A stretch of DNA of 64,000 nt from contig NC_082595.1 in NCBI RefSeq assembly GCF_030936135.1, forward strand, positions 23,759,930 through 23,823,929, in the 5' to 3' direction. Source of the stretch: Gavia stellata. Lineage: Eukaryota; Chordata; Aves; Gaviiformes; Gaviidae. Position numbers and translations under genes: made by a program. The notes beneath the pieces were generated by a model. The model was not told where the DNA came from. It was given only the letters and a program-made list of their open reading frames with translations, and ran no database searches. Positions within the stretch are counted from its first letter, which is position 1, and every line of letters begins with the position of its first letter. Shown here one piece after another: positions 1-45,950 of this stretch.

Positions 1-1310
1 CTGCTTACTGGAGGACACCATGCATTAAAGCTGTGTTTTCTGTACCACAGAGGAAAACCTCATGCAAACCCACGCTAGCCATAGCTCAGCCCTGGAAGCA
101 AGCTCTAATTCAGCAGATGTTGCGCTTTGGCATTGAAGGTACCCCAGCTCCTAAACTTCTGGCAACGCAATGGAGAGAAACACTGCTGTGCTGAGCAGGA
201 GAGCAGCTACCCCATACCTCAGCCACTGAAGGTCCCCATGTGGTGCCAGGGCACCTATACAAGAAGTATTTCGAGGAGTGTGAGCATCTGCTCCAACAAT
301 GTCAACGGGTGACAGCACCTGTTACTGATACTGATGTAAATTCATTTGCGCTCAGCATAGAAAGGGGAAGTTTAGACACCCAGCTGAACAACCATGCACA
401 GTGGTCATCCCCAGAAGAATGACTTTTCTTCTTTGGGAAGCGAGCCGTACATACCAGGAGTACAGTCCTGTGCTTCCACTGACACGTAGGAGCAGGAGAG
501 ATACCGCCCGTTTGTCCTGATGCAAATTTCAGTTCCCTGACTGATTTGGCGTTGAATGAAAACTTTGAGGCTGAGACCGAGACCCAAACCACAGCCCAGC
601 TACAAGGCTGAGCACCTATCACTCGCTCCAGACACACCTCCAGCGGAGCAGCCCTCCGCGACACCCAGCACCCACCCCACCCCACCCCCGGCAGCTCCGC
701 ACCTGCCCGCGGTACCCCCCGGCCGCTGCCCGGCGGCCAGGGGCTCCGCGCCCACCGCGGCCCTGGAGAGCCGCCGGTGACCGGGGAATCCTCGAACGGG
801 GGGAGGGAGGAAGGAATACGAAGCGGAAGTACTACACGGAAAGCCACACCGCGCGCTCCTCCCGGGCCCCGGAGCCGTTAACGGCCGCGCCAGGCCCGGC
901 CGCCCCGCGCGCCCCGCCGCAGGTGCCCCGGGGTGCCGCCGCCTTGGCGAAGGGGCACTTCCCCCAGCTCGCCGCCCCGCCGGCGGCCGGCTAGCGGCGG
1001 CGCTTGGCTAACGGCCCCGGGTTACACCGCCTGCGGCGGAACGCGGCAGAGGCCTGGCCGGGCGGGGCAGGCCCCCGCGCGCAGCCACGTCACCGCCGGC
1101 CCGGCGGGGCTCACGCCAGGAGCGGGGCGGGGGACGGCGGCGCGGCGCGCTGCAGGCCGGGCCGGCACCGGGCCCGGGGCGCTCTGCCCTGACCAGCCCC
1201 ACCGCCGCAGCAGCAGGGCCCCCCGCCCGGGAGCGGCAGCCCGATCGCCTCCTCGCCCCGCTCCCACACACGACTTCCCTCCCGCCTCCTCCCCTCAGCG
1301 GGGGCCACTC
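1..1310 (-). other. SLC30A6: Probable first intron of SLC30A6
   Basis: This is sequence downstream, on the minus strand, of the splice donor that follows the presumed SLC30A6 start codon. It is very GC-rich from about 630 to 1310, part of the promoter CpG island, and then becomes ordinary AT-richer sequence down to position 1. It includes a C/A-rich simple tract near 667-690. No second SLC30A6 exon is visible, so the remaining coding exons should lie left of the window. The intron assignment depends on the exon 1 call. Confidence 0.5.
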
Positions 1311-1440
1311 ACCATATTATCCCCCGCACCGGAAGAGACGGCGCCATGCGAAGCCGGAAGAGGCGGAGAAGGCTTCCGTCGCTACGGCAACGAACGGTCC
1401 CGTAAGGCCACGCGCGGGAGCGGATGTGACCGGTAACGGA
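1311..1440 (-). promoter_or_regulatory. SLC30A6: SLC30A6 exon 1 and core promoter (CpG island)
   Basis: On the minus strand an ATG at 1315-1313 is followed at once by a perfect donor (ATG|GTGAGT, donor GT at 1312-1311), so the first coding exon carries only the initiator methionine. This fits my recollection of ZnT6 gene structure and the position directly downstream of SPAST on the same strand, as in human. ZnT6 is a Golgi/secretory-pathway zinc transporter subunit that works with ZnT5. The surrounding island holds two CCGGAAG ETS-type sites (near 1330 and 1354) and an RFX X-box-like element at 1378-1391. An upstream ATG at 1347-1345 is out of frame with the main start. The transcription start is not defined. 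Identity rests on synteny and the splice layout, since no ZnT6 protein sequence is in the window. Confidence 0.55.
1378..1391. promoter_or_regulatory. RFX X-box-like site in the SLC30A6 promoter
   Basis: The 14-mer GTCGCTACGGCAAC fits the X-box consensus GTNRCC-NN-RGYAAC with one mismatch, in the last base of the left half. It lies about 65-75 bp upstream of the presumed SLC30A6 start codon. X-boxes bind RFX factors and often mark promoters of cilia-related or broadly expressed genes. Binding is inferred from sequence only. Confidence 0.35.
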
Positions 1441-4400
1441 AACGGCGCCCGCCCTGGGCCACCGGCGTGGAGGCGCCTTCACCCGGCAGAGGAGCTCGCC
1501 CCTCCTTCCCCGGGGGCAGCGCGCCGAAGCGCGGCCTCGGTTCGTTCTCAGCCAGCATCATCCCCTCAGCCAGCGCTGCGAGGCGAAGGCAGGCAGCGAG
1601 GTGGCGGCGGAGGCCCTGCCCACCTCAGCTACCTTAGCCCGACAGCCCTCCCTTGTGACACTTGGATTTTGTACGAGCCCCCCTGCCTTTCATCTGCCCG
1701 TTACCTCTGAGAATTCAAGGAAAGGACTCCGTCGTGGTCGTCATGGTACTCTACTGTGACAACTCCTCAAGGACGGTTTTGCTTCACCCCCTGCTAGTAT
1801 TGTTAATCCTCCATATAGAAATACGCCTAAAATCATGTTAGCTTCACTATAGCCGGCCCTCTCTCTGCTGCTCTATTCTGCATTAATGGCAGTAAGCACA
1901 CATCTTTCAGAGTAATTTTTTTCCCAGCAGAACCCCGAAAGGACGGTAGCTATCCAAACTACAGGAACGCTGTTGTGTGCTGAAGTTCTGAGAACCGTTC
2001 CCATTGCTCTGAATATGTTAAAACGTTAGAAGCATTACAGTTCAGAGGAGTGATCTACAGTCAGTCTAACCCTATCCCAAAGTCTGTTGTGCAAAGCAGA
2101 CTGAGGTAGGAAAAACACAAAGCCGTATTTAAAATACTGCTGTGACTACTGCTACTGTGGCTTTGTAACATGGGGACATGAGGGCTGCAAGGTGACAACA
2201 ATCCTCTTGTGTGGCCTGGCTAGCAGACCACTAAACTCTGCCCATAGTTTCTGTCAGAAGGAACATGGACGGTAAGATCACTTTACATGGAACCAGTGCT
2301 TATTAGGAATGAAATACAGAACTGAAGTCGTCGTGGAAGTTAGGATAGCTCTATTAAAGAAAGTTACGTTACAAAACACATGCATGGGATTTAATGTATA
2401 AAAAGATTTATTTTTGCAATAATTTTATTACTGCGTTTGGGAAATAAGTGGAAAAGAGGTAGGAATAAAAATTGAAGCTAGATATTAAGACAGATTATTG
2501 TGCCTAGGAAGATACTTGAAACAACTTTCTATAACACTGTCCTGTCTTTGGTCTTTTAATGGTCTATTCAGTTGTCCAGTGACCATAGTTAAAGTGATTA
2601 AACGTTATTTGCATCTAATCTGTCCTGTGAAACATACCAGAAGACTTACCTGACTGTGGTTGGGAGAGAGGCCTGTACCTCAATTGAAAGCATAAACAAG
2701 CCACGGACTTCAAAATTAATCTGCTTCCCAGCCACTCTGGATAAATTGTAGGTGTGTACTGTCTCCAGTTCCTGTGCATTTGCAGAGCATGCGATTTCAT
2801 TATTGACAAAAAAAATCTGTTTTATTTTCCAGATTTTGAGTGTATCTGTTCATTATAGGACACAGTATGATTAATTAAGAACTAACAGACTGGACAGGTA
2901 ATTGTATTCCATGAGACACCTATGTAATGTTTTAGACCTGATTCTAAGCTGTTGACTGTAATGAAGAAATTTTTTCCAGTGAACAGAAGTAGTTTTGGGA
3001 ACAATTTAAAAAAATCCATTTGCACTCTGTAAAATTTGCATGACAGGTAAGGGAATTCAAACTGCAGCTGCTGCCTCCACTCAAATTTAACCAGGAAATC
3101 AGAAGTGAGGTGAACCACAGGGGGAACATTTTATCTGTGTGAAACGCTCCACAAATACAAAGTTGTCTGGTTACTTCATTATCGACACATTATCAGGCTT
3201 TTTGATTATTTAATGTCTTAGGATATTTCTTCCCAGAAGAAGCAGTCAGTTTTAAGAAACTGCACTTCTACAATTCACAGAAGATAAATACTGAAGTAAT
3301 AGCACAGCTGATACTAGCATTCTGCATATAACAAAACTAACAGTCTTCAAGGATGTCTTACAACTGAGGCAAGTTTGAGGTCTTTTAGAAGTTACTAAAA
3401 TATTTGAAAATAATAGAAGTTACAATATTAGAAAGAACATACTGTGCTTACAATATATATTTGCAAAAAAAACGGAATCTTCAAAAGCATTTGGTAAAAA
3501 CAGCACACTTTGCTCATTAGGTTTTTTGTAGGCTTCTGAAATTCCCACCTTTTTTTTTTTTTCCTAGCTATACCACAGCACCTGGAATAAATCACTCACG
3601 TGTTGAGAGATGGATTTTAGTTAAATTATATCTTTCTGCCTTCACCACTACATAGTATTTTCTGTATTATCATTACACGCAGAATAAAAAATGACTCTTT
3701 GTCTGTTCCAGAGCCACATGCACCCTTGTAGGAAACAAGCTGGATTTCACAAGTTCGCAAAGTATTTGGAAATTTGCAGAGATGGTTTGAGTGAAAAAAC
3801 AACCCAAAAAACTTTAAACTAATTTTTCTCACTTTTTCTGGCAAACTTAAAACATTAAAATAGAGAAATAAACATATTTCATCTGAAATATGCCTGTATC
3901 TGACACTAGGCATGCAGCCTTGTCTCACACCATCTCGGCTGAAATAGGAAAAGATTTTATCTTTTAATGAGGCTAACGTACTTCAGAGCAGGCTATGCTG
4001 CCAAGTCCATAATCTCTGTATATTTCAGTATACGAAGTGCTGGGATATTGTTTTCAGGCTCTTACTTCTTCCTTAAATTTATCTGAGCATCTCCTCTACA
4101 AGAATAAAAGTCTATTTGAATATCTGTAACCTATACACCAAATTGCTAATTGAAATAATTTCAGTGGTTCAGAATCTACCTCCAAGCAGTAGCATTTCAG
4201 CCAAAGAGAGATACTGCATAATTATCTCGGATATAGAACAATGGTGTCTTTCTATCCCAAGGAATTAATGCCTGACAGAAGCAGTAACAGCTCTTATGCT
4301 TCAGTCCAAAACATTGGGGTTTTTTTCCTGATTGCTGTACTGATTTTTATTTAGTTTGCTTGCATTAAAAGTGATTGATAGGATAATGTGTTGAAGGCAG

Positions 4401-4900
4401 TGGTCATGGCTGCTTTTTGAGACACTCCTAATGCTGCCAGATATGTAATATTACAATTACTCTAATCCAACTTTTTTTTTTTTTTTTTTTTTAAATCTTA
4501 TATTCAGGATGTAACTGTAAGAACAGAAAGCTCCAGCAGGCGTTAGCAGTCCAGATGCAGCCTCAAGACAATGGCTAGAAAGAATTATAAACAGTAAGGA
4601 GATGGGGATAAGTGAAGGATTTAGATTATTACTTCAAAAATAATAGCAGCACTCTCCCCCCTCCCCAAAAGAAAAGGTGCCATTTTGATACCAAGTAAAT
4701 TGGCTCCAAATAGCTATTTTCAGGACTTCACCATGACTACCAGAGTTAGTTATGTGAAACCTCCTGGTTTTCACTGTGATCCAGCAAGACCAGGATAGGA
4801 GGATAGGCACACACTTTCAGTTTCAGCACATTTATTTAGGAAGTAGCACTTCTGTTTACATTAGTTTTAAGAACTTGAGTTATGTCCTTTAAAAACTGAG
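1441..4900. other. Intergenic region between SPAST 3' end and SLC30A6 promoter
   Basis: No conserved coding exon is recognisable on either strand. The GC-rich island fades out by about 1700, and the rest is AT-rich single-copy-looking sequence. It contains a run of 21 T at 4472-4492, shorter T runs near 3550, and scattered AATAAA-type hexamers. A perfect minus-strand donor (CAG|GTAAGT) occurs near 2648. The short open frames here show no family resemblance and are judged to be chance. Confidence 0.5.
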
Positions 4901-7900
4901 ATATTTACATATTTATTGTTCCATTATCTGGTATACAACACCTGATTTTTTTTTTTTATTTTTTATTTTTTTTTTTTTTAAAACCAGCAGCAATGAAAAC
5001 AGCTTCAGGTTTAATATAAAGGCTCTTGGTTTTGGACATTTTATCTGATAAACAGACAAGAAAACAGTAAGAACAGGACAAATGCAACATTTTATTGTGA
5101 AGCTAAAGCTATGTGACTGCTCATCATGCTTTTCTACATTGCTTATTAATAAAACGGTGTTAAACAATTTCAGAAAACATTCTTAAAAGAACAACAAAAC
5201 AAAATGCTTCAAAACAACCAAATACAAGAATTAACCCCATCCCAGACCAGAGTAATCCAATATATTTAATGGGGGTGGGGTACACTGTTTTGTCTCCACC
5301 TTTGGTTTTTGTCTCTTTAATCCAGATTTCTGAAAAATACTGACTAGCCCTTCACATGAATAAAAATTTGAATCATGTGACAAAAACAGTTTCTATAGGT
5401 CCAGTCCCTTTGCTAGATGTGTGAGTATTAGATAAAGTACTTTCTTCCCCACTTCTAATGGTAAAAAAACCCCACAGAACAGAGAGGCTACACCCCCAGC
5501 ATCTTAGAAGAATACACCTATATTAACCAACTACAGAGAACGTTGACCTTTTTCCTCAAAGCCACTTCTCTGAAACAGGATTTTAAGAAGTGCATCTTAT
5601 GAAAGCAAGGAAAGTTACAGCAAAACAAGGTCGATCACCATAGGTTCCAGACACCATGTCAAAAATTTGCAAATCAAAAGATCAAACTCTGAAGAACCCA
5701 TAGTTTTTAGCCAATATATTTAATCCACTGGAGGAGTGTGTATACCTTGCCAATTATTGCCAAACTGAGGAGGTAGTTATTGACAAAGTAAACAGTTTCC
5801 ACTCTAAGACAGTTAACGATTTACATGAGAAGCAGGAAAAACACAATACACATTTCCCCATACTTCAGAAGATGATTTTGTATTTGCAGGAAGTGACAGT
5901 TTAACTTCCTCATCCTGTGGAAGTACAACATTTAAAAGAAAAAAATATCGAAAAGGGTATTTAATGAAAAAATTCTAGAAGAAAATAACTGATCCATTGG
6001 TCATCTCTTAGGATGACCAGCAGATGATCCTAAGCATGAAAATTCATGTAGGTAAGTAAAACAGCGTCCTTCAACAATATAGCAGCTCAGGAGAACCTAA
6101 CAATGAAATCAGCAACTGTCTCTAATTAGCACAATGACCAAGATAACTAGTTGCTTTCACTACCTGCTTGCTACTTTTCATTCCATTTTTGGTATCTGGT
6201 AGAAGTCCCCAATACTAAATACATCACAACCAGCTTGAGACCACCACAGACAATGAATGAAGATCTGTAACCTACAATAGCACTTGCCACCTCCCAAAGC
6301 TGCCACATGCAGAAGCATCACTGAAGCACTGGAGCAGCTAGGTAACCATGTCTTGGGCACAACTGTGCATTATCCATGTCTTGGGTAGGAAAGCACTATA
6401 AGAATCTAGGGCACAAAGTTTCACCATAGGTGGTTAAGGAAGCCCTAAGTAGAATGCTGCTTTCGATACTGGTTACAGAACAGACATGTCAGTTAAATTT
6501 GCCAGCATATCTGACTTCAGTATTCCCAGTAGAAAGTACTTAAATTTCACAAGACGGACTTGGCAGCAGTGCCAATCAGTGCTAAAAGCTGCTTGTTTAG
6601 AATAAAAAAAATACTATGTATTCTACACCAGAAGGTAAGGTTAATTGTCTGAGTAAGTTATACATATAAAACCTGACATTGAAAACATTTGCGAGATTCT
6701 AACAGTGAAATCAGCAATGGCCTCTAATTCATGCAGTGACAACAAATTCCTTCTCAGTTCAGAGATCCCATTCTTCTCCATTTTAAAGTGTTACTATCAC
6801 ATTTATTATCTACATAAAGTAAGTTGCGGGGCCATATTGAACAAAACTGTTCTAGCAACTGACTTTCTGAAGTAGAGTCAGTTAAGACGTCTCAGGGGCA
6901 GAACGCCTATTTCTAATACACTGAACTCTGTAAAGCCTAAGAAACTAACAGAACAGAGAGACTTACATGTGCATAAATATCCTAGTTTAAGGCTTATCGT
7001 TAATATTCAGTGTTGGTTTTGTCTTAGCCACAAGGAGACAACCTGTACAGGTTTGGTGTACTCAACAGAAAAGTCAACAATAGTAAATGGAACATTGTAA
7101 CACAAGACAAATTCTCATTTTAAGGAGGAAAAGCAGCACAGAGTGCTTTAGTTTTTCCCTCCTGTTATGTCACCAAAAAAGCAGCAACCCACTGCTTGAG
7201 GAGACATTGTTCTTTCAACACGTAGAAAGACAAAAGGTGCGTTTCCTACGTAATAAAAAGAAGCAAAGATGTATGAAGAAGGTTGTTAAAAGCACAGGGG
7301 GCATGTTTGTTCTTTTTTTTCCCCTCCCTCCAGTAACTGCTACACTTCAAGTCCATAAAACACACTTGCAGAGGGCCAGACAAGCTGCTTCCTAATCATC
7401 TCAAAAAAGTGTGTCTAGTCAGTCATTCATTAGCAGTGGGCAGATTCAGAAAAAAAAAGGCAGTTTACAGAGCTAATGTAATGCCAATCTTTGCAAAGGT
7501 TAAAAGCATCCAAGCTGCTGTCCTGTTTATCCTATCCTAATTCAAGATACTGTATTAGAACATAATCTGATTTTATGGTAAATACAGTTGCAAAGGTCTA
7601 TATAAAATACCACAGATTTGTGAAATACCTGTTGGGGTTTTTTGGGGGGGCTGGTGGTGGGGTGTGTGTTATTTTTTTGGTTTTGGGGTTTTTTTTTCCC
7701 CCAGATCTGCTTTTATACACCGTTAATCCAACACATAGATGAAAATCACTGAGCTGGGACTTACCTAGTACATGTAAAACAAGAAACCAGAAGATGCAAG
7801 ACAATGCCTTAAGGGGAACAGAATTATTCTTAAAAGACACTATTCAGAAAATAGCATGAGAGAAAGTCATTTAAAGGCGATTTATGAACCAAATGGTGCT

Positions 7901-10488
7901 TGGTCATGGGCTAAAAACCCAGCAGCTGTGGGGCAAACTGATGTTGCAGAACAAAATTAAGTTCTTATTACTGTGTTCTAGAAGTAATTTATAGAGCTGT
8001 AGAAAACAGCAGAAAACAGTTAGGGCAGAATAGATAACCAAAAAGCACTGGTACCAGTCACACAGATTCTCTTGACCTGAACAGGCTGTACAAACAAGTG
8101 AAAGGATTAGTCCCTTTTCTTTCTGAAGCAGCAGCTCAGATTTCTGACCCTTTGTGATGCATACTGGTGGTGTTTTAGCAGATGGGAACTTCTGCCTCTA
8201 CATTTCAGGTACCTATCACATGCCAACAGGTATGTATTTGAAATAAATACCAGTATATCCCTCAAAATTAAGTGGAGGAAAAAGATTTTTATAACAAATA
8301 TTTAGGAACACTCAAAACCAGAAGTGTTACCGTCAAAGTTCTCACTTCCAAAGGATCTCAAGGGAAGTTTACAAGCTTTATGAATAGAAAGACCAAGGGC
8401 CTTTCTTAGCTGTTTAGCTATCTGGCAGATGCTAATAAAACAGTAATAGTCATGCTTAGCACTATGAAGTCTACGGCAAATATGGATCAAGTCAGCCAGG
8501 AATCTCCAACAACAGAGATGGTCTACTGAAGGCAGAACTAAGGCAAAGCAAGCAATACATGAGATTTAAGAAACTGAAATCTTTAGCATTTCTCACTTCT
8601 CCAGGAAAGTGAATCAGGGGAACAGGAGTCACATGTTTCATTTACATCAGACATACATTTGAGAGAGTCATACCCTTAGAAGGCTAGAAGTGGTTTGGTT
8701 AAACTATCTCAAAAGGCATACTAGTGTAACAATCTTTTCTTATTTAAATGTTTTTAATCTTAAGATCAATTAAAATCATCTCTGGTTCAAAAAAACCAGA
8801 ATCCCGAACATATTGCATCTGTGCGTCTCAAAAGTTTGACACAGTTTTTGCTATTTAGTACCCAATACTACACAGTGAGCACAGAGTCCTCTCTGGGGAT
8901 TGCTATACTTACACTGCATCTACCAGCTAGGGTTTTTTTTTCATATATATATACATATATATAAAATATATTACTTATAGTCAACTTTCAAGTGAGTAGT
9001 CACAGAAGTATTTGACTTACTCCTACCAATAAAAAATAAGTTAAATGAAAAATTAAGAACAAAATTTTCTGTTAAGACCAAAAGCAAACAAAGCTTATAA
9101 CTCAATTTCGTTTAAACAACTGTAAACAATATGCATTTTTGTAATATTGCTAAGTTGGGAGAGTTGTCTTTTAAAAAAAACAAAAAAACCCAAACAACAA
9201 CAAAAAACCACCCACCCACCCCCCCCCCCCAAAACCTGCTCTAACAAGGAACTAGTGTTCTGCCTTCCAAACATCTGTGTTTAATCCATGTAGAATTTGG
9301 AAACAAGATGTCAGGCCTTTAGAAGTAAAGGCAAAGATGTTTTCCTTTATTACAGTATTTAAAGGCTATCACTTAAGTGTTTTTTTAATAGCTTGTAATT
9401 TATATAATAAAAAAAGTATTTGTACAAAGATGCAGTTTCTTTTTAAAAAAGCAGATCAGTTGACTGTTTCATACTTTAATGTATAAACCAAAACATATGA
9501 AAGCTATAAAAACATTAATGTGTGCCATGTATTAAACATGTAGCCTCGTATTTTAATGCTTACATGTGTAGATTAAAAAAATTATCACAATGGAAATTTT
9601 ACTTTCAATTATCATAAACAGACCAAAATACGGAGTAGAAACAGGTCATTTATGAAACTTGACAATTAGCATCACTTACTCTCTCAAACATCAGCTGGGC
9701 TTCAAGTTGTACATCATAAGCGTAAGCTCACATTCTACCAATGGAAGCGTTACAAAATGCGTTAAGAGAAAATACTGCCAGTAAATGAATGTCTTAGTCT
9801 ATTTTTTATTTAGTAATTTGTATTTTTTTTTTAAAAGACAGTTTGAATTGGTTTTATAGGGTTGGGTTTTTTTGCTGTTCTGCTATCAAAGGTCTTTTTA
9901 AAACTGTTCTGTGAAAAAGTCACATTACAACTAAACAAAAAGACAAATAATAACAGACCAGCTGTTTTTTACATTTTGATAATCATAATTCCCCAATGCT
10001 GTACTTCCTCTCTGCATAGGGAAATTGGGTTTTTTTGGCACATTAAGGATAAAAAAGTCAAAAACTGAATCAAAGTTTACAAACCTCCAATTATAAGTTA
10101 GTAGTTACAAGGAAGAAAGCCAGACATCAATGCCATGGCAAAATTACAAACAAAAAACCACACAAACAACATAGGGAAAAGGTTTTCCAATGATCAATAT
10201 CATCAGAGCCTTCTAGCTGAAACAAAATACATCTATTATTGTTCAAACCATAATTGGATTGCTAGGAATCTTATCTGAAGTCCTATTGTGCTCTTACTTA
10301 CAGTGTGTAAATCCTCACTAAATGGCAAGGAGGCTTTGATGAACACATTTCACATTGTATAATTTTTTCTTAATCTCAAGTTTTAATGCAGATACTTAAA
10401 GTTATCTGTAAAGTCCTGTAAACTCTGGCTGCTTTCCAGTAGTCTGTACCAATTGTTCCTTAAGCACCACTTCACTTCGAGTAGTGTT
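4901..10488 (-). other. SPAST: Probable SPAST 3'UTR and downstream sequence (end unresolved)
   Basis: This AT-rich stretch follows the SPAST stop codon on the minus strand and carries no coding exon. Mammalian SPAST has a 3'UTR of several kilobases, so much of this interval may be transcribed. Minus-strand AATAAA hexamers (TTTATT on the plus strand) lie at 9805-9810, 9346-9351 and 4912-4917, and there are others between. The sequence does not show which are used. It also holds low-complexity A/C and G/T tracts (for example 7633-7702 and 9172-9236), an AT dinucleotide patch near 8940-8970, and a small hairpin at 6001-6039. Confidence 0.4.
9172..9236. repeat. A/C-only low-complexity tract
   Basis: The plus strand carries A-runs broken by C-runs, ending in CCACCCACC and a run of C. 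As read in the SPAST transcript it is the G/T-rich complement. It lies in the probable SPAST 3'UTR. Confidence 0.8.
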
Positions 10489-45464
<34,976 letters not shown>

Positions 45465-45468
<4 letters not shown>

Positions 45469-45518
45469 TCACCGCCGTCGCCATAACCCGCTGCCACGGA
45501 CTGACAACAACCGGCCAT
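45465..45518 (-). CDS. Upstream ORF in the SPAST 5' leader (17 codons)
   Basis: An ATG at 45518-45516 in an ideal Kozak context (GCCGCCATGG) opens a 17-codon frame reading [17 protein letters not shown]. It stops at TGA 45467-45465. That TGA overlaps the spastin ATG (45468-45466) as ATGA. The spastin start itself is in a weak context. A strong uORF ending on the main start should lower initiation at M1 and favour reinitiation or use of M91. It counts only if transcription starts upstream of 45,518, which is likely but not shown. Confidence 0.6.
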
Positions 45519-45950
45519 GGCGGCGGCGGCGGCGACGCCCCTTTCGCGCGGCCCCAGGGGGAGGAGTGCGCAGCGGCCCTCGCCGAATGCGGGGCGGCGC
45601 CGCTGCCGCCCCCAGCGCCGCTATTGTCGGCGCGCCGCAGCGACAGCGACAATGGGAGGCGGGGATGGCGCCGCGGGGCGCCTACAGCTCCCGGCGTGCC
45701 CCGGGGCGGCGGCGGCAGCGCCGCGTTTCGCGCGGCCCGAGGGGCGCACGCTGGGAAGCGTAGTCCCGGGGCGGTGCGCGGCGGCCCCACCGCCCGGCCG
45801 CTGGGGCCCGCGGCCTGGTCTCCGGCGGGGACCCCGGCAGGAGGGAGGGCGCCGCGGGCGGCCAGCGGGGAGCTCCGCGTCCTGTCAGCGCTGTGCCCGG
45901 AAAGCATCAGCCTGCTCCGGCCCTGACCGAGACCGTTAGAACCCGGTGAG
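45469..45950 (-). promoter_or_regulatory. SPAST: SPAST CpG-island promoter and 5' leader
   Basis: This is a very GC-rich, CpG-dense region immediately upstream of the spastin start, with no TATA box. It contains a CCATGGCGGC segment at the uORF start, resembling YY1-type sites. It also has an inverted pair ATTGTCG (45,623-45,629) and CGACAAT (45,647-45,653). A further out-of-frame ATG at 45,907-45,905 would be included only in transcripts starting further upstream. The transcription start is not determined. Long open frames here are a product of GC content. Confidence 0.75.

Noticed and set aside
933-1436. Long plus-strand open frame in the left CpG island
   Set aside because: It is Pro/Ala/Arg-rich and antisense to the SLC30A6 promoter and exon 1, with no family resemblance. 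It is a GC artefact.
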